A DNA stretch of 64,000 nt from Lepidostoma basale (taxonomy: Eukaryota; Arthropoda; Insecta; Trichoptera; Lepidostomatidae): contig JAHDVF020000050.1 in the NCBI GenBank assembly GCA_022606425.2, positions 496,001 to 560,000 of the forward strand. Reading direction: 5' to 3'. Made by a program: the position numbers and the translations under genes. Position 1 is the first letter of the stretch. Every line of letters begins with the position of its first letter. Below, piece by piece: positions 1 through 8,869 of this stretch. The notes below the pieces were generated by a model. The model was not told the origin of the DNA. It saw only the letters and a program-made list of their open reading frames with translations, and did not search any database.

Positions 1-400
1 CTCTTACGTCTGTAGGAAACATTGTTGGAATGCGATTTGGTTGTTATTTCATGATGGGGCTAAATGTATGGCCCGGAGTGTCCCCCCGAAAGAGGGCGAG
101 GGGGGATTTAGGGTTTCTAATAAAGTCTTACATTATTGTCAAGGAATGGAAGACCAGTTAGGGATGGGATTGTATTTATAAAAAAAATCTGTTCCCGAGG
201 GGAAGATAAGAGGAGCAGTGCCTGGATGGAGTTGTGGTAGGAGATAGCATCCTGCGTGAGACCATTTTGTTTGGCGGAGTACGTAGTGGGCTATCGGGGA
301 GGATAGATTTTTTTTATCCACATAGATTGCGGGAGGGGTAAAGGACTGAATGATGTGGATAACTTGGTGGTAAAGGTTCATTATTGATAAGGAAGATGGT
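1..400 (-). repeat. Rep-H fragment, degraded
   Basis: Positions 1 to about 110 share several blocks with 27015-27130 (for example ctcttacgtctg, aacattgttgga, tggcccggagtgt) and, inverted, with the interior of MITE-1 at 20560-20690. This makes it a dispersed repeat related to that MITE or to its parent. The rest, to 400, has no recognisable coding. The direction is arbitrary. Confidence 0.45.
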
Positions 401-434
401 AATAATTTTGGTCGAGTTAGTTAGAAAATCTTTA

Positions 435-934
435 CTTAACTAACTCACCATCACGCCGTTTCCCCAAAGGGGTAGGCAGAAAGAATGGACTGACACACTT
501 TTCTTTCCTGACATATTTCTCTCGCTTCCTTAACATTCATACATCGTGTCATGCACGCGCGTCGATTTCTCTGACTCCTCACATGGCCGACATTCAATAT
601 TTGATTTATTTGATCGTGCCACGTTTTCCTCGGTCTTTCTCTATTTCTAGTTCCATTTACATCATTAACATATCATTTTTTTAACCATTTTTTCTTCATT
701 CATTCTTTCCATATGTTCAAACCATCTTAATGATCCTTTCATTATTTTGTTCATGACACCATCATTCGCACCGCATTCACTTCTTATATTTTTATTCGAC
801 ACTCTATCATACACAGAGTATCCACACATTCGTCTAAGAGATCTCATTTCTACTGCATTTATTCTACTTTCATCCTTCTTTTGCCCGTTCCATGCTTCGC
901 TTCCATACATAAGGGTCGGTACAAGAACACCATT
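435..934 (-). mobile_element. RTE-A LINE 3' end (A1), 5' truncated
   Basis: Read on the minus strand this is the C-terminal end of the RTE-A reverse-transcriptase polyprotein. It has YGSEAWN, then NAVEMRSLRRMCGYSVYDR, MNKIMKGSLRWF and, after frame damage, the RGRPRKTW region and the stop. A short (TTAG)n tail lies at 435-447. The copy begins abruptly near 934, as 5'-truncated LINEs do. Frameshifts make it dead. Confidence 0.85.
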
Positions 935-1431
935 ACAGCGTGATTACTGGTTCGTATTAATTATGCAATATCGAAACTTTACACTTTTGAGATAGATTAG
1001 ATAACATATTATATATAATATTTTGTTTTACTAGTGTACGGGGCTCGTGCATAGTGGCCTTTGAATAATTCATCATCCAGCGTGTTCACCCTATCCGGGC
1101 CACACGTCACCCCGCGCTGGAGGTTAACCAATTTAATATGGGAACAAATATCATTCAACTTCTCATCTTCCTGCTAGCCTGGTACAACGGTTTGATAAAT
1201 CACCATAGAACTTTGTTTGCCAAACCGCCCGTTTCTGTAAAATTTTATTCCAATGCTAAATTTATATATTTTAAAACTTTATTAAGTTTAATTAAAACTT
1301 TAATTAGATTTGAAGAAATTTAATTTTGAATATAAAATCTGGTTTCCATAAACTGGAAATTCACAATTGTTTATCTGTATTCTAGTTATTTTTTTCTGCG
1401 TTGTTTTATTTGTAGTAGGGTCTCTATTTAT
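935..1431. other. No gene seen; AT-rich spacer
   Basis: Some of 935-1010 resembles the PLE-B flank (attaattatgcaat). The remainder shows no motif, no repeat partner and no convincing open frame. Confidence 0.5.
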
Positions 1432-1640
1432 TACTAACTAACTTCTATGGCTTTTTCTCCCTGAATGGGTAGGCAGAAAGAATGGACTGTCACACTTTTC
1501 TTTCCTGACACACTTCTCTCGAATCCTCATTATTCATACATCGCGATATGCAGACACGTGGATTTCTCCGACCCGCGTGGTCGACATTCAATATTTGATT
1601 TATTTGATCGTGCCACGTTTTCCTCGTTCTTCTTCTATTT
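1432..1640 (-). mobile_element. RTE-A LINE 3' tail fragment
   Basis: About 200 bp of the RTE-A 3' end on the minus strand. It covers the coding end (RGRPRKTW... through the stop) and the short terminal hairpin sequence, followed by a TTAG-type tail at 1432-1443. It abuts PLE-A sequence at about 1641. Confidence 0.8.
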
Positions 1641-2185
1641 ACCTTATATACCTTCACATTTTAAACTGTTAACTTTGTTTTTTGTATCACAATTGTATTT
1701 TATTTTACGCGACAGCTGTTTCATCAACCTATGTTGACATCATCAGGTGTCACAATAATATATCAAATGTCAAATTTTCGTAATTTTTCGAATCTTTATG
1801 TGTACCTATTTGTTCCTATGTCAATTTGAATAATTTCTTTGATATAATTTTGAAGTTCTTGCTGAAATTAAGTTAGGTACCTAAATATTTTAATTAAAAG
1901 AACTGTTAGTGACTATTTATAGGAGAACATATTAAAGGTGGAATATAAAATAATAAAACAGTAATTAGAAGGAACAATTACACATAGTATAAAGTCAAAA
2001 ACGATGAAACATTAATTAAAAACGATAAACAATAATAGGAAGTACATGGATTACAGGAAAGGTGATAAAAGTTGAAGGTAGTATTATTTTTTTTAGCTGG
2101 ATTGTACAGGGGAAAAGTTTTTAATGTACTATATACTAATGGGTAATAAGAAGGAATTTTGTTATTTATAACATTTAGTTCACAG
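1641..2185 (-). mobile_element. PLE-A: Penelope-like 3' end with terminal repeat
   Basis: On the minus strand, 2185-2110 encodes a run like ELNVINNKIPSYYPLVY. It matches the end of the GIY-YIG-bearing frame at 49030-49100 (ELNVINNQIPAYSPLVYM). A shared AT-rich 3' untranslated region follows, then a terminal repeat with a hammerhead-like core (1711-1746). Both copies share the block catcgtttttgact in the untranslated region. This is therefore the 3' end of a Penelope-like retroelement, 5' truncated. Confidence 0.7.
1711..1746 (-). ncRNA. Hammerhead-like ribozyme core, PLE-A
   Basis: The minus strand reads CTGATGA, one T, a six-pair stem II (GTCAAC/GTTGAT, one G-U) closing loop ATAG, GAAA, palindrome CAGCTG, then TC. 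Core residues match the hammerhead consensus apart from one extra base before stem II. Stem I is not convincing on a single molecule. Confidence 0.6.
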
Positions 2186-2231
2186 CGCTTACATTTTCTC
2201 TGGCATCCATATCAGCTGCTACGTTTCTGCC

Positions 2232-2591
2232 ATACATGTGCCAACCCTCATGTATGGAAGTGAAGCTAGGAGCTGGCAAAAGAAGGATGAAAGCAGTATA
2301 AACGCAGTAGAAATGAGATCACTAAGAAGAATGTGCGGGAAAACGTTTTATGATAGAATACCGAACGATGAAATAAGAAAGAAATGTAAGGCAGATGACT
2401 GCATCATGGATAAAATTAAAAAAGGATCCCTGAGATGGTTAGGACATATGGAACGAATAAATGAGAGTAGAATGGTTAAAAAGTTGTACACAAGCAGCGT
2501 GAGTGGAAAAAGAAGCCGAGGACGACCGAGGAAAACATGGCATGACCAAATTAATCAATTACTAAAAGGCGATCACATTCGAAGTCGGAAT
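2232..2591 (+). mobile_element. RTE-A LINE fragment (A2), 3' truncated
   Basis: An open frame from 2238 carries LMYGSEA, NAVEMRSLRRMCGK, KKGSLRWLGHMER and SSVSGKRSRGRPRKTWHDQI. This is the A2 subfamily signature (SSVSGKRSRGRP in place of NDVNGTRNRGRP). It stops being RTE-A at 2591, within the RSRN codons, and runs into PLE-B-like sequence. The 3' end was therefore lost after insertion, which is unusual for LINEs. Confidence 0.85.
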
Positions 2592-3240
2592 GGTATGTCA
2601 TTCTGTCATAAACATGTCATTCTATTTAAAATTTAATTAAACTCCAGAGGGCAGATGTTTCCATTCGTATTAATTATTTAATATGGAGTTTTACATCATT
2701 GTTCAACTAACTAACTAACTCACTAACCATCACGCCGTCTCCCCGAAGGGGTAGGCAGAAATAATGGACTGCCACACTTTTCTTTCCTGACATATTTCTC
2801 TCGCTTCCTCAACATTCATACATCGTGTCATGCACGCGCGTCGATTTCTCTGACTCCTCACATGGCCGACATTCAATATTTGATTTATTTGACCGTGCCA
2901 CGTTTTCCTCGGTCTTCCTCTATTTCTGGTTCCATTTACATCATTAACAAATATTTTTTTACCATTCTTTCTTAATTCATTCTTTCCATATCTCCAAACC
3001 ATCTTAATGATCCTTTCATTATTTTGTTCATTACACCATCATTCGCACCGCATTCACTTCTTATATTTTCATTCGACACTCTATCATACACAGAGTATCC
3101 ACACATTCGTCTAAGAGATCTCATTTCTACTGCATTTATTCTACTTTCATCCTTCTTTTGTCAGTTCCAAGCTTCGCTTCCATACATAATGATGATGATC
3201 ATTGTTCAAGAAACAATAAATAATCTTACAGCGTGATTGA
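2592..3240 (-). mobile_element. PLE-B terminal-repeat remnant, split by RTE-A
   Basis: 2655-2705 and 3198-3235 carry the PLE-B end sequence (taatatggagttttacatca, then ttcaagaaacaataaata). They are separated by the RTE-A insertion at 2706-3197. The two halves join cleanly once one copy of atcattgttca is removed. Confidence 0.7.
2706..3197 (-). mobile_element. RTE-A LINE (A1) with 11-bp target duplication
   Basis: A 492-bp 5'-truncated insertion on the minus strand, starting with a (TTAG)n tail at 2706-2725. It encodes NDVNGTRNRGRPRKTWHGQI and ends SAYPFGETA; the upstream part has YGSEAW-type codons near the truncation. It is flanked by atcattgttca at 2695-2705 and 3198-3208, so both edges are defined. 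The target is a PLE-B terminal repeat. Confidence 0.92.
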
Positions 3241-3612
3241 TTTTAGACTTGATAACACGTTTGCGCTAGTATACTGCGCTGTTCGGGCGGGAAATGAACG
3301 TAATTAACTGCATCCCTTGATGTTGTGGTAAGTGCATTAGCGAATGCATTACACCGCCCGTAACTGCAGTCACGTTGGTTAACAGCATCTAGACCTGCCG
3401 GCGGCCTCTTCCCAGAATAACGTATTCATTAGCAGTCAGTATTCTATGCAGATACGCTGCACACTAGTGCCGAAGCTAAACCTGTATTTATATCATGGTC
3501 AATGATTCGATCAAGATGAATCAATTTCATGCACCAGTGAAATATTCCTTAGATAACAGCTGTATAAAGCAAATGAATTACAATTATAATAATAATACAC
3601 TTGTAATGTATG
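3241..3612. other. No gene seen; unique spacer
   Basis: Mixed-composition DNA without a motif or repeat partner in the window. Confidence 0.5.
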
Positions 3613-4560
3613 TATACTATGTATGAAAGCGAAGCATGGAACTGGCAAAAGAAGGATGAAAGTAGAATAAATGCAATAGAAATGAGATCTCTTAGACGAA
3701 TGTGTGGATACTCTGTATATGATAGTGTTAAATGCAAATTCAAGAAATAAAATAAAGTGCAAATGAAAGTGTTATGATCAAAATTATTAAAGTTGTATTA
3801 TAATCGTTTGGAATTATGAAAATAATTAATGAATGAATGGCAAATAACCGGAAAATACCGATCAACCTGAAACGAAATGTCTATGAAACCTGTGTTCTGT
3901 CAGTTGGTACTTATGGTCTTGAAACTGTAACATAGTCCAAACGAAGTGCCGAGAAACTACCAGTGACGTAAAGAGCCATGGAAAGAGCCATGTTAGGAAT
4001 AAGCCTAAGAGACAGAATTATAAATGATACGGTGAGAGAAAAAACAAAGGTCATGGACATCATCCACCGGGTGGCGACTCTAAAATGGCAATGGGCAGGT
4101 CACGTAGCCAGAAGCTCAAAAGAAAAATAGACAAGAAGACTGCTGACTTGGAGACCGTGAACGGCAAAGAGAAGTCCAGGGCGATCGCAACTACGGTGGA
4201 AGGATGATTGAAGAGACGTGTCGGAATAACCTGGATGCAGTCTGCACAAGACAGAGTGACAATATTGAAGCGAATGGAGAAGGCCTCTGTCCAGGAGTGG
4301 ACGGGAATAGGCTGAATAAGAAGAAGAATAATAATAATGGTAAATATAGTTTATGTAATCGACGGAACAAGAAATAGTGTAAGGCCAAGGAAAACGTGGC
4401 ACTTTCAAATCAATCAAATATTAAACGTCGGCCACTTGAGGAGTCGGGAGAAATCATCGTCAGATCATGACACGATGTATGAATGTTGAGGAATCGAAAT
4501 AAGTACAATGTGTCAGAAAATAACTGTGTGGCGGTCTATTGTTTCTGTCGCCTTTAGTTA
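3613..4560 (+). mobile_element. RTE-A LINE (A1), decayed, split by LINE-B
   Basis: 3613-3846 covers YESEAWNWQKKDESRINAIE, RRMCGYSVYD and degenerate MNKIM-type codons. 4336-4560 continues with the RGRPRKTW, HVRS, CMNVEE and SVAF-type end. The two parts are the same element interrupted by 3847-4335. Many stops and frameshifts mark an old copy. Confidence 0.8.
3847..4335 (+). mobile_element. LINE-B 3' end inserted in RTE-A
   Basis: Plus-strand codons give VGTYGLET, RVRN-like and HRVATLKWQWAGHVARSSKEK, then TWRP, GRSQLRWKD and AQDR, and finish at a GNRLNKKKN-like end with an (AAGAAT/AAT)n tail. This resembles the C-terminal tail of RTE-type LINEs but differs from RTE-A. The flanks aatggcaaata (3836-3846) and aatggtaaata (4336-4346) are a probable 11-bp target duplication with one mismatch. 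Several frame breaks are present. Confidence 0.8.
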
Positions 4561-4900
4561 TTAAGTATTGTTTTAATATTGGTATAAATTTGTTACGGTT
4601 CACAAAAGTGTTCATATATATTTTTTTACGCAGAATAAATTTCTTTAGTTGAAAAGTAAAACTCAGAATAGACATCTAACGAAGTTTTCAGATTTTTATC
4701 TCATTCCGTACGTTTGGTTTAACAATAAAATTAGACTTTATTGTCCAGAGTTTTATTAAATTTATTTTACGGCGGTCAAAATGAAGCTCCTTCTTTTCCA
4801 GACTAGCTTTAATAAGATTCTTTATAATTTTTAATTTCGAATTTAAAAATACAACTTTTTGGTGTTTTCTAATATCTTTCATGATCGTGTAGTAGAGATA
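4561..4900. other. No gene seen; AT-rich spacer
   Basis: AT-rich sequence with no repeat partner noticed and only short chance frames. Confidence 0.5.
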
Positions 4901-5253
4901 TTAACTTTTGTTTTGTGGGTGCTGTATAGGTGTTAAAGCTGTTGAGTATGATTGCTTTATAAACGAGTTCATCAATAGTGGTAGTCGGTTAGTCAAGAAG
5001 TCAATCCAATATATAGAAGAGGGATATACTTCACTTGACTGGAGTAGAGCGATTATCATGCCTCTACGCAAGTGTAAAAGATCTCGGTTGGACTACGGAA
5101 ACCACAGGTCAATCAGTCTGTCGAACTCTGTTGGCAATGTATACGGTAGGATATTGATAAAAATAGTGAGAAAGATGACACCTGGAAAATGTGAAAAATC
5201 TGCAAAATGGTCTTTGACTATATCTTCGGCGAAACGGTGTAATAATTAGTTAG
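4900..5253 (+). mobile_element. RTE-type reverse transcriptase, N-terminal palm fragment
   Basis: An open frame from 4908 reads GVKAVEYDCFINEFI, then LDWSRAIIMPLRK, YGNHRSISL and VYGRILIKIVR. That order (open fingers, DWxxxxIxPLxK, NHRxISL, KVYxRIL) is the start of a LINE reverse-transcriptase domain. It probably belongs to the RTE-A family, since a TTAG tail (5239-5250) follows directly. Everything between the RT start and the tail is deleted. Confidence 0.7.
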
Positions 5254-5612
5254 TTATCTTCTTCTTTCGGTATCATGTCAGGTCCCCCCAATATTGATTA
5301 TCACTTACGAGTGGGCTTCTCTGCCCCTGATTTCTCGAAATAGCCCCTCAACGCGTTTTACGACAGTTCAGTCCCTTAGGTTACGAAGCCAAGAGGTTTA
5401 CTCCCGGCCAAACCTCGTCGTCCTCTATTTTGCCCTTATGACCAGGTGCAGCAATTTGTATTTTTCTCCACTAAGCACATGACCTATGTATGACACCTTA
5501 CGGGTTTTAATGTTGGTCAACAATTCCCTATCAGCTCTGGCTCTGGAGAACATTTATGTTGCTGACCATATCGGTCCAAAGAATGCTCAGCATTTTGGGA
5601 TGCAGCCACATT
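5254..5612 (-). mobile_element. LINE-E 3' end, decayed
   Basis: This aligns by eye with 51350-51730. On the minus strand it has degenerate CR-WTD, RADRELLTNIKT, SYIGHVLSGEKY and LVIKGKIEDDEVW-type codons, ending in a GAAGAA tail at 5254-5262. The usual motifs are disrupted by stops. Confidence 0.65.
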
Positions 5613-5715
5613 TTACTATATTTTATATATAATAATATAATACTTCAATCAATAAGGTAAGTCTTTTTTCCGCGATGAATCGACGTACGTGCACGGATGA
5701 AAATGTGTGAATGTT

Positions 5716-6003
5716 ATTTATTGTTTCTTGAAAAATGATGTTAAACTCCAAATTAATTTACTGATATGTATGAAAAAACGATAGTTTTTAAATAGTTTTA
5801 TTGTAATATTTATGTATGACATGTTTCGCCCTTCTTAGGCATTATTAAATGTTGATAATGCCTTAGAAATTTTGATAATGCCTTAGAAGGGCATTTGATA
5901 AAGCCTTGAAACATTTGATAATGCGTTAGAAGGGCGAAACATGTCATACATAAATATTATAATAGAACTCCTTAAAAACTATCGTTTTTTCATACATATT
6001 AAT
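5716..6003. mobile_element. PLE-B palindrome with 14-bp target duplication
   Basis: A 288-bp insertion made of two inverted arms (about 5758-5850 and 5912-6000). Each arm has a hammerhead-like core ending in GAAACATGTC. The flanks aatgtgtgaatgtt at 5702-5715 and 6004-6017 are identical. The centre contains partial extra copies of the ataatgccttag unit. It is non-coding; inverted terminal repeats are known for Penelope-like elements. Confidence 0.8.
5915..5945 (+). ncRNA. Hammerhead-like core, PLE-B right arm
   Basis: Reads TTGATAA, T, stem II GCGTT/AGGGC (imperfect), GAAA, palindrome CATG, TC. The first core bases deviate from CUGANGA, so catalytic activity is doubtful. A mirrored copy lies at 5818-5847 on the minus strand. 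Confidence 0.4.
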
Positions 6004-6112
6004 AATGTGTGAATGTTGATAAAGCGAGAGAAGTATGTCAGGATGTCAACAATGTGGCGGTCCATTCTTTCTGTCTACCCTTTTGGAGAGACAGCGTAAT
6101 GGTTAGTTAGTT

Positions 6113-6420
6113 TGTTTTTATAGTAATATATGTATAATTCAACACATCTTGCTCTATTATTATTTTTGGTTGTCATTAGTGCCGCAGGGGGGCGAAGTAG
6201 TTTTATTGTCCCCCCGCTGGGGCCGAAAGGGCGGGCAGAGTAATCCCATGAATAAATCCATTAAACCCACTGTGCACTTTGTTCTCTCATTAAAATGCAC
6301 ACCCTCACTTGATTCCGCATAAAATGGTCCACGTAAAGGACTAACAATTGACCCGCCTCGGTCAAATGGTAGAGTCTAGAGTGTTCTAGAAGAACTACGT
6401 GTATAATGACTTCCGCTAGT
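6113..6420. other. No gene seen
   Basis: Includes a GC-richer patch (6180-6240) with ggggggcgaagt and a pseudo-tRNA-like cctcggtcaaatggta at 6355. Nothing could be assigned. Confidence 0.4.
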
Positions 6421-6429
6421 GTCCCTGGA

Positions 6430-6620
6430 ACCTCATATTATTTTTTAATACTTCAACAATTAAATGTGTAGATGATCAGTTGTTTTGGTCGAAAAACTAT
6501 GATACTTCAACATTATTAAATGTTTCAATTTGAAACCCTGTTAGTACGTATCCCATTTTTTTTACGAGTCGTGATAGCTGTTTCGCCAACCTGTGATTGC
6601 ATCATCAGGTGCTACAAACC
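6430..6620 (-). mobile_element. PLE-A-like terminal repeat (single arm)
   Basis: Shares tgatacttcaacattatt and the hammerhead block with 14204-14483. Only one arm is present here. It abuts Rep-W. Confidence 0.6.
6573..6608 (-). ncRNA. Hammerhead-like core, PLE-A-like arm
   Basis: Minus strand: CTGATGA, T, stem II GCAATC/GGTTGGC (imperfect), GAAA, CAGCTA, TC. The stem III palindrome is broken by one substitution. Confidence 0.5.
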
Positions 6621-6637
6621 ACTTTGGTCTTTATTTT

Positions 6638-6862
6638 TATATATGGCCGAGCCATAGAGGGCTCCCTCCGCTTACCCGAAGCTTTTTTAGGCCCGTCCAT
6701 GCGGGACTTACGTTTAAAAATAATAATACATGTATATTTGCAACCATGGGGGACCCAGACCACATTTAAGCTACGCTTTTCTCCCTCGATGTCCCGCCGT
6801 ACACACATAGCAATACAACAGCAAAAGAACATACACAATTGATACGTAAATAACATAACAAC
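6638..6862 (+). repeat. Rep-W copy 1
   Basis: A dispersed repeat with blocks tatggccgagccatagaggg, ggcccgtccatgcgggact, gacccagacc and ccctcgatgtcccgccgtac. It also occurs at 7655-7835 and 29580-29735 (inverted) and 35916-36275. It is non-coding, and no terminal repeats were resolved. Confidence 0.75.
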
Positions 6863-6865
6863 TCA

Positions 6866-7015
6866 GGCTGGCCCCTCTTGGAAGGTTGACTCCCAGCTAT
6901 CCCTCGATCTATTTGGCGGTCTTCTGGAGGGACGTTAGCCAACAGGAATCTGATGCGCCACAACGTGTGGGATTCTGGAGGGATCCATCCTCTACAGGTG
7001 CGCAATTCAGTATTC
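6866..7015 (-). mobile_element. LINE-C-like C-terminal fragment
   Basis: Minus-strand codons resemble the PPGRPPKRWRDSW block of LINE-C in degraded form (ESHTLW...PPEDRQIDRGIAGSQPSKRGQP). Short and old. Confidence 0.4.
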
Positions 7016-7600
7016 TCTGGTGTTCTCTGCACGTGCACACGTTCGCACGTTCTTAGAGAGGTCATGATCGATCTGAGCCATGACTGGAAAAGACTATTGC
7101 TTGATCGACCATAGATTAGTGTGCTCTGAAACTTGCCAACTATAGACTCCTATGGCATGTTTAGATTGATTAGGTTGGCTGGCAGCATTTATTTTCATGA
7201 TGTATAATTTGTGACGAATTAAAAATATTCCGTAAGTTGATTAGTACCATTTGTAGCTATTTCTGGCGTATAATACGCTTGGGGGTAATGTTTTGTTAGT
7301 ATATTTCCCCCCACTCCTGTTCGCGCGTATTAATGGTATCTCTGACAGTAATGATATATCCTTTTGTGAGAATATTGTCTACAATGACAAAATAGTTTTG
7401 CAATAATGTTATTTTATTCACCGAATCAAACAGTTTTATATGACTGAATGTTTTCTTTGTATTGACTTTTGTTTTGTTTTGGTTTTATATGACTGAATAC
7501 ATTGGGAACAAAATTATAATTTCATTTACTAATATTAGATATATCTTTGAATTGGTAAAATATAATTCTTGTATTTACTGTTTCTTGGATAGTGATGATT
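7016..7600. other. No gene seen; AT-rich spacer
   Basis: 7440-7500 contains a duplicated phrase (tttatatgactgaat twice). 7555-7590 is duplicated at 7838-7870. No coding signal. Confidence 0.5.
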
Positions 7601-7640
7601 GGGAATGTTATATTTGATTTGATTTGATCATTGTCCAAAC
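7601..7640 (+). repeat. 40-bp perfect inverted repeat, left copy
   Basis: Identical in reverse complement to 8005-8044. It contains the CR1-J tail motif (TTTGA)n. The pair brackets Rep-W, a small palindrome and SINE-R. Confidence 0.95.
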
Positions 7641-7654
7641 CAACATTGTCTTGT

Positions 7655-7835
7655 TGTGTATTTTCTTTTGCTGTTGTATTGCTATGTGTGTTCGGCGAGA
7701 CATCGAGGGAGATTAGCGTAGCTTAAATGTGGTCTGGGTCCTCCTTGGTTGCAAATATACATATATTATTTTTATTATTTTTTTTAACGTAAGTCCCGCA
7801 TGGATGGGGGACAGGCCTAGGGAGTGTCCAAGAAA
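7655..7835 (-). repeat. Rep-W copy 2 (inverted)
   Basis: The reverse complement matches 6690-6830, including the blocks around gtcccgccgaacacacatag (one change) and cccagaccacatttaagcta. Confidence 0.75.
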
Positions 7836-7870
7836 CAGTAAATATAATTCTTGTATTTACTGTTTCTTGA
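7829..7870. repeat. 42-bp near-perfect palindrome
   Basis: The sequence caagaaacagtaaata, a short centre, then its exact complement tatttactgtttcttg. Part of it is repeated at 7557-7587. Confidence 0.9.
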
Positions 7871-8004
7871 CGATGAGGTTTGCAACCCATCACACCGCGT
7901 CTCTCGCGGGGCGAAAAGAGAAGGATGGAGTGCCGCATCAGTAAAAGTGTGACAGTCCATTCTTTCTGCCTACCCTTTCGGGGAGACGGCGTGATGGTTA
8001 GTTA
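7868..8004 (+). mobile_element. SINE-R 3' half
   Basis: Contains the SINE-R body (gatgaggtttgcaacccatc, then a gcaccgcatc-type block) followed by the RTE-A 3' end (ctttctgcctaccctttcgg, ggcgtgatgg, TTAG tail). See 22301-22836 for the long copy. Confidence 0.75.
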
Positions 8005-8044
8005 GTTTGGACAATGATCAAATCAAATCAAATATAACATTCCC
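8005..8044 (-). repeat. 40-bp perfect inverted repeat, right copy
   Basis: Exact reverse complement of 7601-7640. It covers the CR1-J deletion junction and its TTTGA tail. Confidence 0.95.
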
Positions 8045-8623
8045 AAAAGAAATGCCGTGGGATAGAGCCACGGATAGCTACCATATTTCCTCATGTAGAG
8101 ATACCTCAAAAAAAAATTCTAAACCCTCTCTAGCATAACGGAATATCTCGCCTCGTGAGGACTCAAATCACAGAACCACTTTCGAGTCTGCTCCTAACCA
8201 ATGCGTTGTATAGGACTCTGAGCACATGAGGATCTCTGAAAACTCTTCCAGTCCGGACCATGAAGGCCTACATCCTTATTGCAGTGCCACAAATCCTCTC
8301 GATATGTGTACGAAAAGTCAGCTTACTCTCATAGATGATCCCGAGATCTCTCATCGTAGATACATGTGTTAGTTGCTGATTGTTCATTGTGTATCTATAA
8401 TACACAGTTTTCAATGCAGTAAAATATAGCATAACGCACTTAGAGACATTGAATTGCATTTGATTACTGTGATCCAGTTAACAATATTATTAATGTCCGA
8501 CTGAAGATTTAGACAGTCGTCAAGATTGTTAATTTCTTGGAATAATTTCATATCATCGGCAAATAAAAGAAATCTCGAGAAGTTTATCACCTTCGCAATA
8601 TGATTTATGAAGTTGGTAAAGAG

Positions 8624-8761
8624 TGCGACGTGCGTGCATGACAAGATGTATGAATGTAGAGGAAGCGAGAGACGTATGTCAGGACAGAACAGTGTGGCGT
8701 TCCATTCTTTCTGCCTACCCCTCCGGAGAGACGGCGTGATGGTAATTTAGTTAGTTAGTTA
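8624..8761 (+). mobile_element. RTE-A (A2-like) tail inserted in CR1-J, 8-bp duplication
   Basis: 138 bp: RACMTRCMNVEEARDVCQ-type codons, SAYPSGETA-like end, gatggtaatttag and TTAG tail. It is flanked by gtaaagag at 8616-8623 and 8762-8769. It sits immediately after the RT motif GVPQGSNLGPLLFT of CR1-J, on the opposite strand. RTE-A therefore moved after CR1-J arrived. Confidence 0.93.
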
Positions 8762-8869
8762 GTAAAGAGAAGTGGGCCTAGGTTTGAACCTTGTGGCACT
8801 CCCGTTTTCATTCGTATTATTCATGTATACATATCATCTTCTTCCTGAACTGGCTGGGGCCGCTACGAC

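Larger units (their letters stand above)
5676..6112 (+). mobile_element. RTE-A LINE 3' end, split by PLE-B palindrome
   Basis: 5676-5715 (RTYVHG codons and start of CMNV) and 6018-6112 (AREVCQ..., then SVYPFGETA-like, TTAG tail) are one RTE-A end. The PLE-B element at 5716-6003 sits in the codons for the conserved CMNVE motif. Confidence 0.75.
8005..8803 (-). mobile_element. CR1-J LINE: reverse transcriptase fragment
   Basis: On the minus strand, from 8803: GVPQGSNLGPLLFT (RT motif 4), interrupted by RTE-A at 8624-8761. It then continues TNFINHIAK, LLFADDMKLF (the catalytic FADD box), KCNSMS, and after a frameshift MQFNVSKCVMLYF, LGIIYESKLTF, and a degraded tail with LYPTAFLLGML matching 45590-45620. 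3' of this it jumps to a (TTTGA)n tail at 8018-8034, so about 400 bp of coding end is deleted. CR1/Jockey-type RT by motif order; dead through frameshifts. Confidence 0.85.

Noticed and set aside
1711..1746. Calling the hammerhead-like cores fully functional ribozymes
   Set aside because: Stem I pairing next to the core is weak on a single strand in every copy examined, and one extra base is present; only the core resemblance is claimed.
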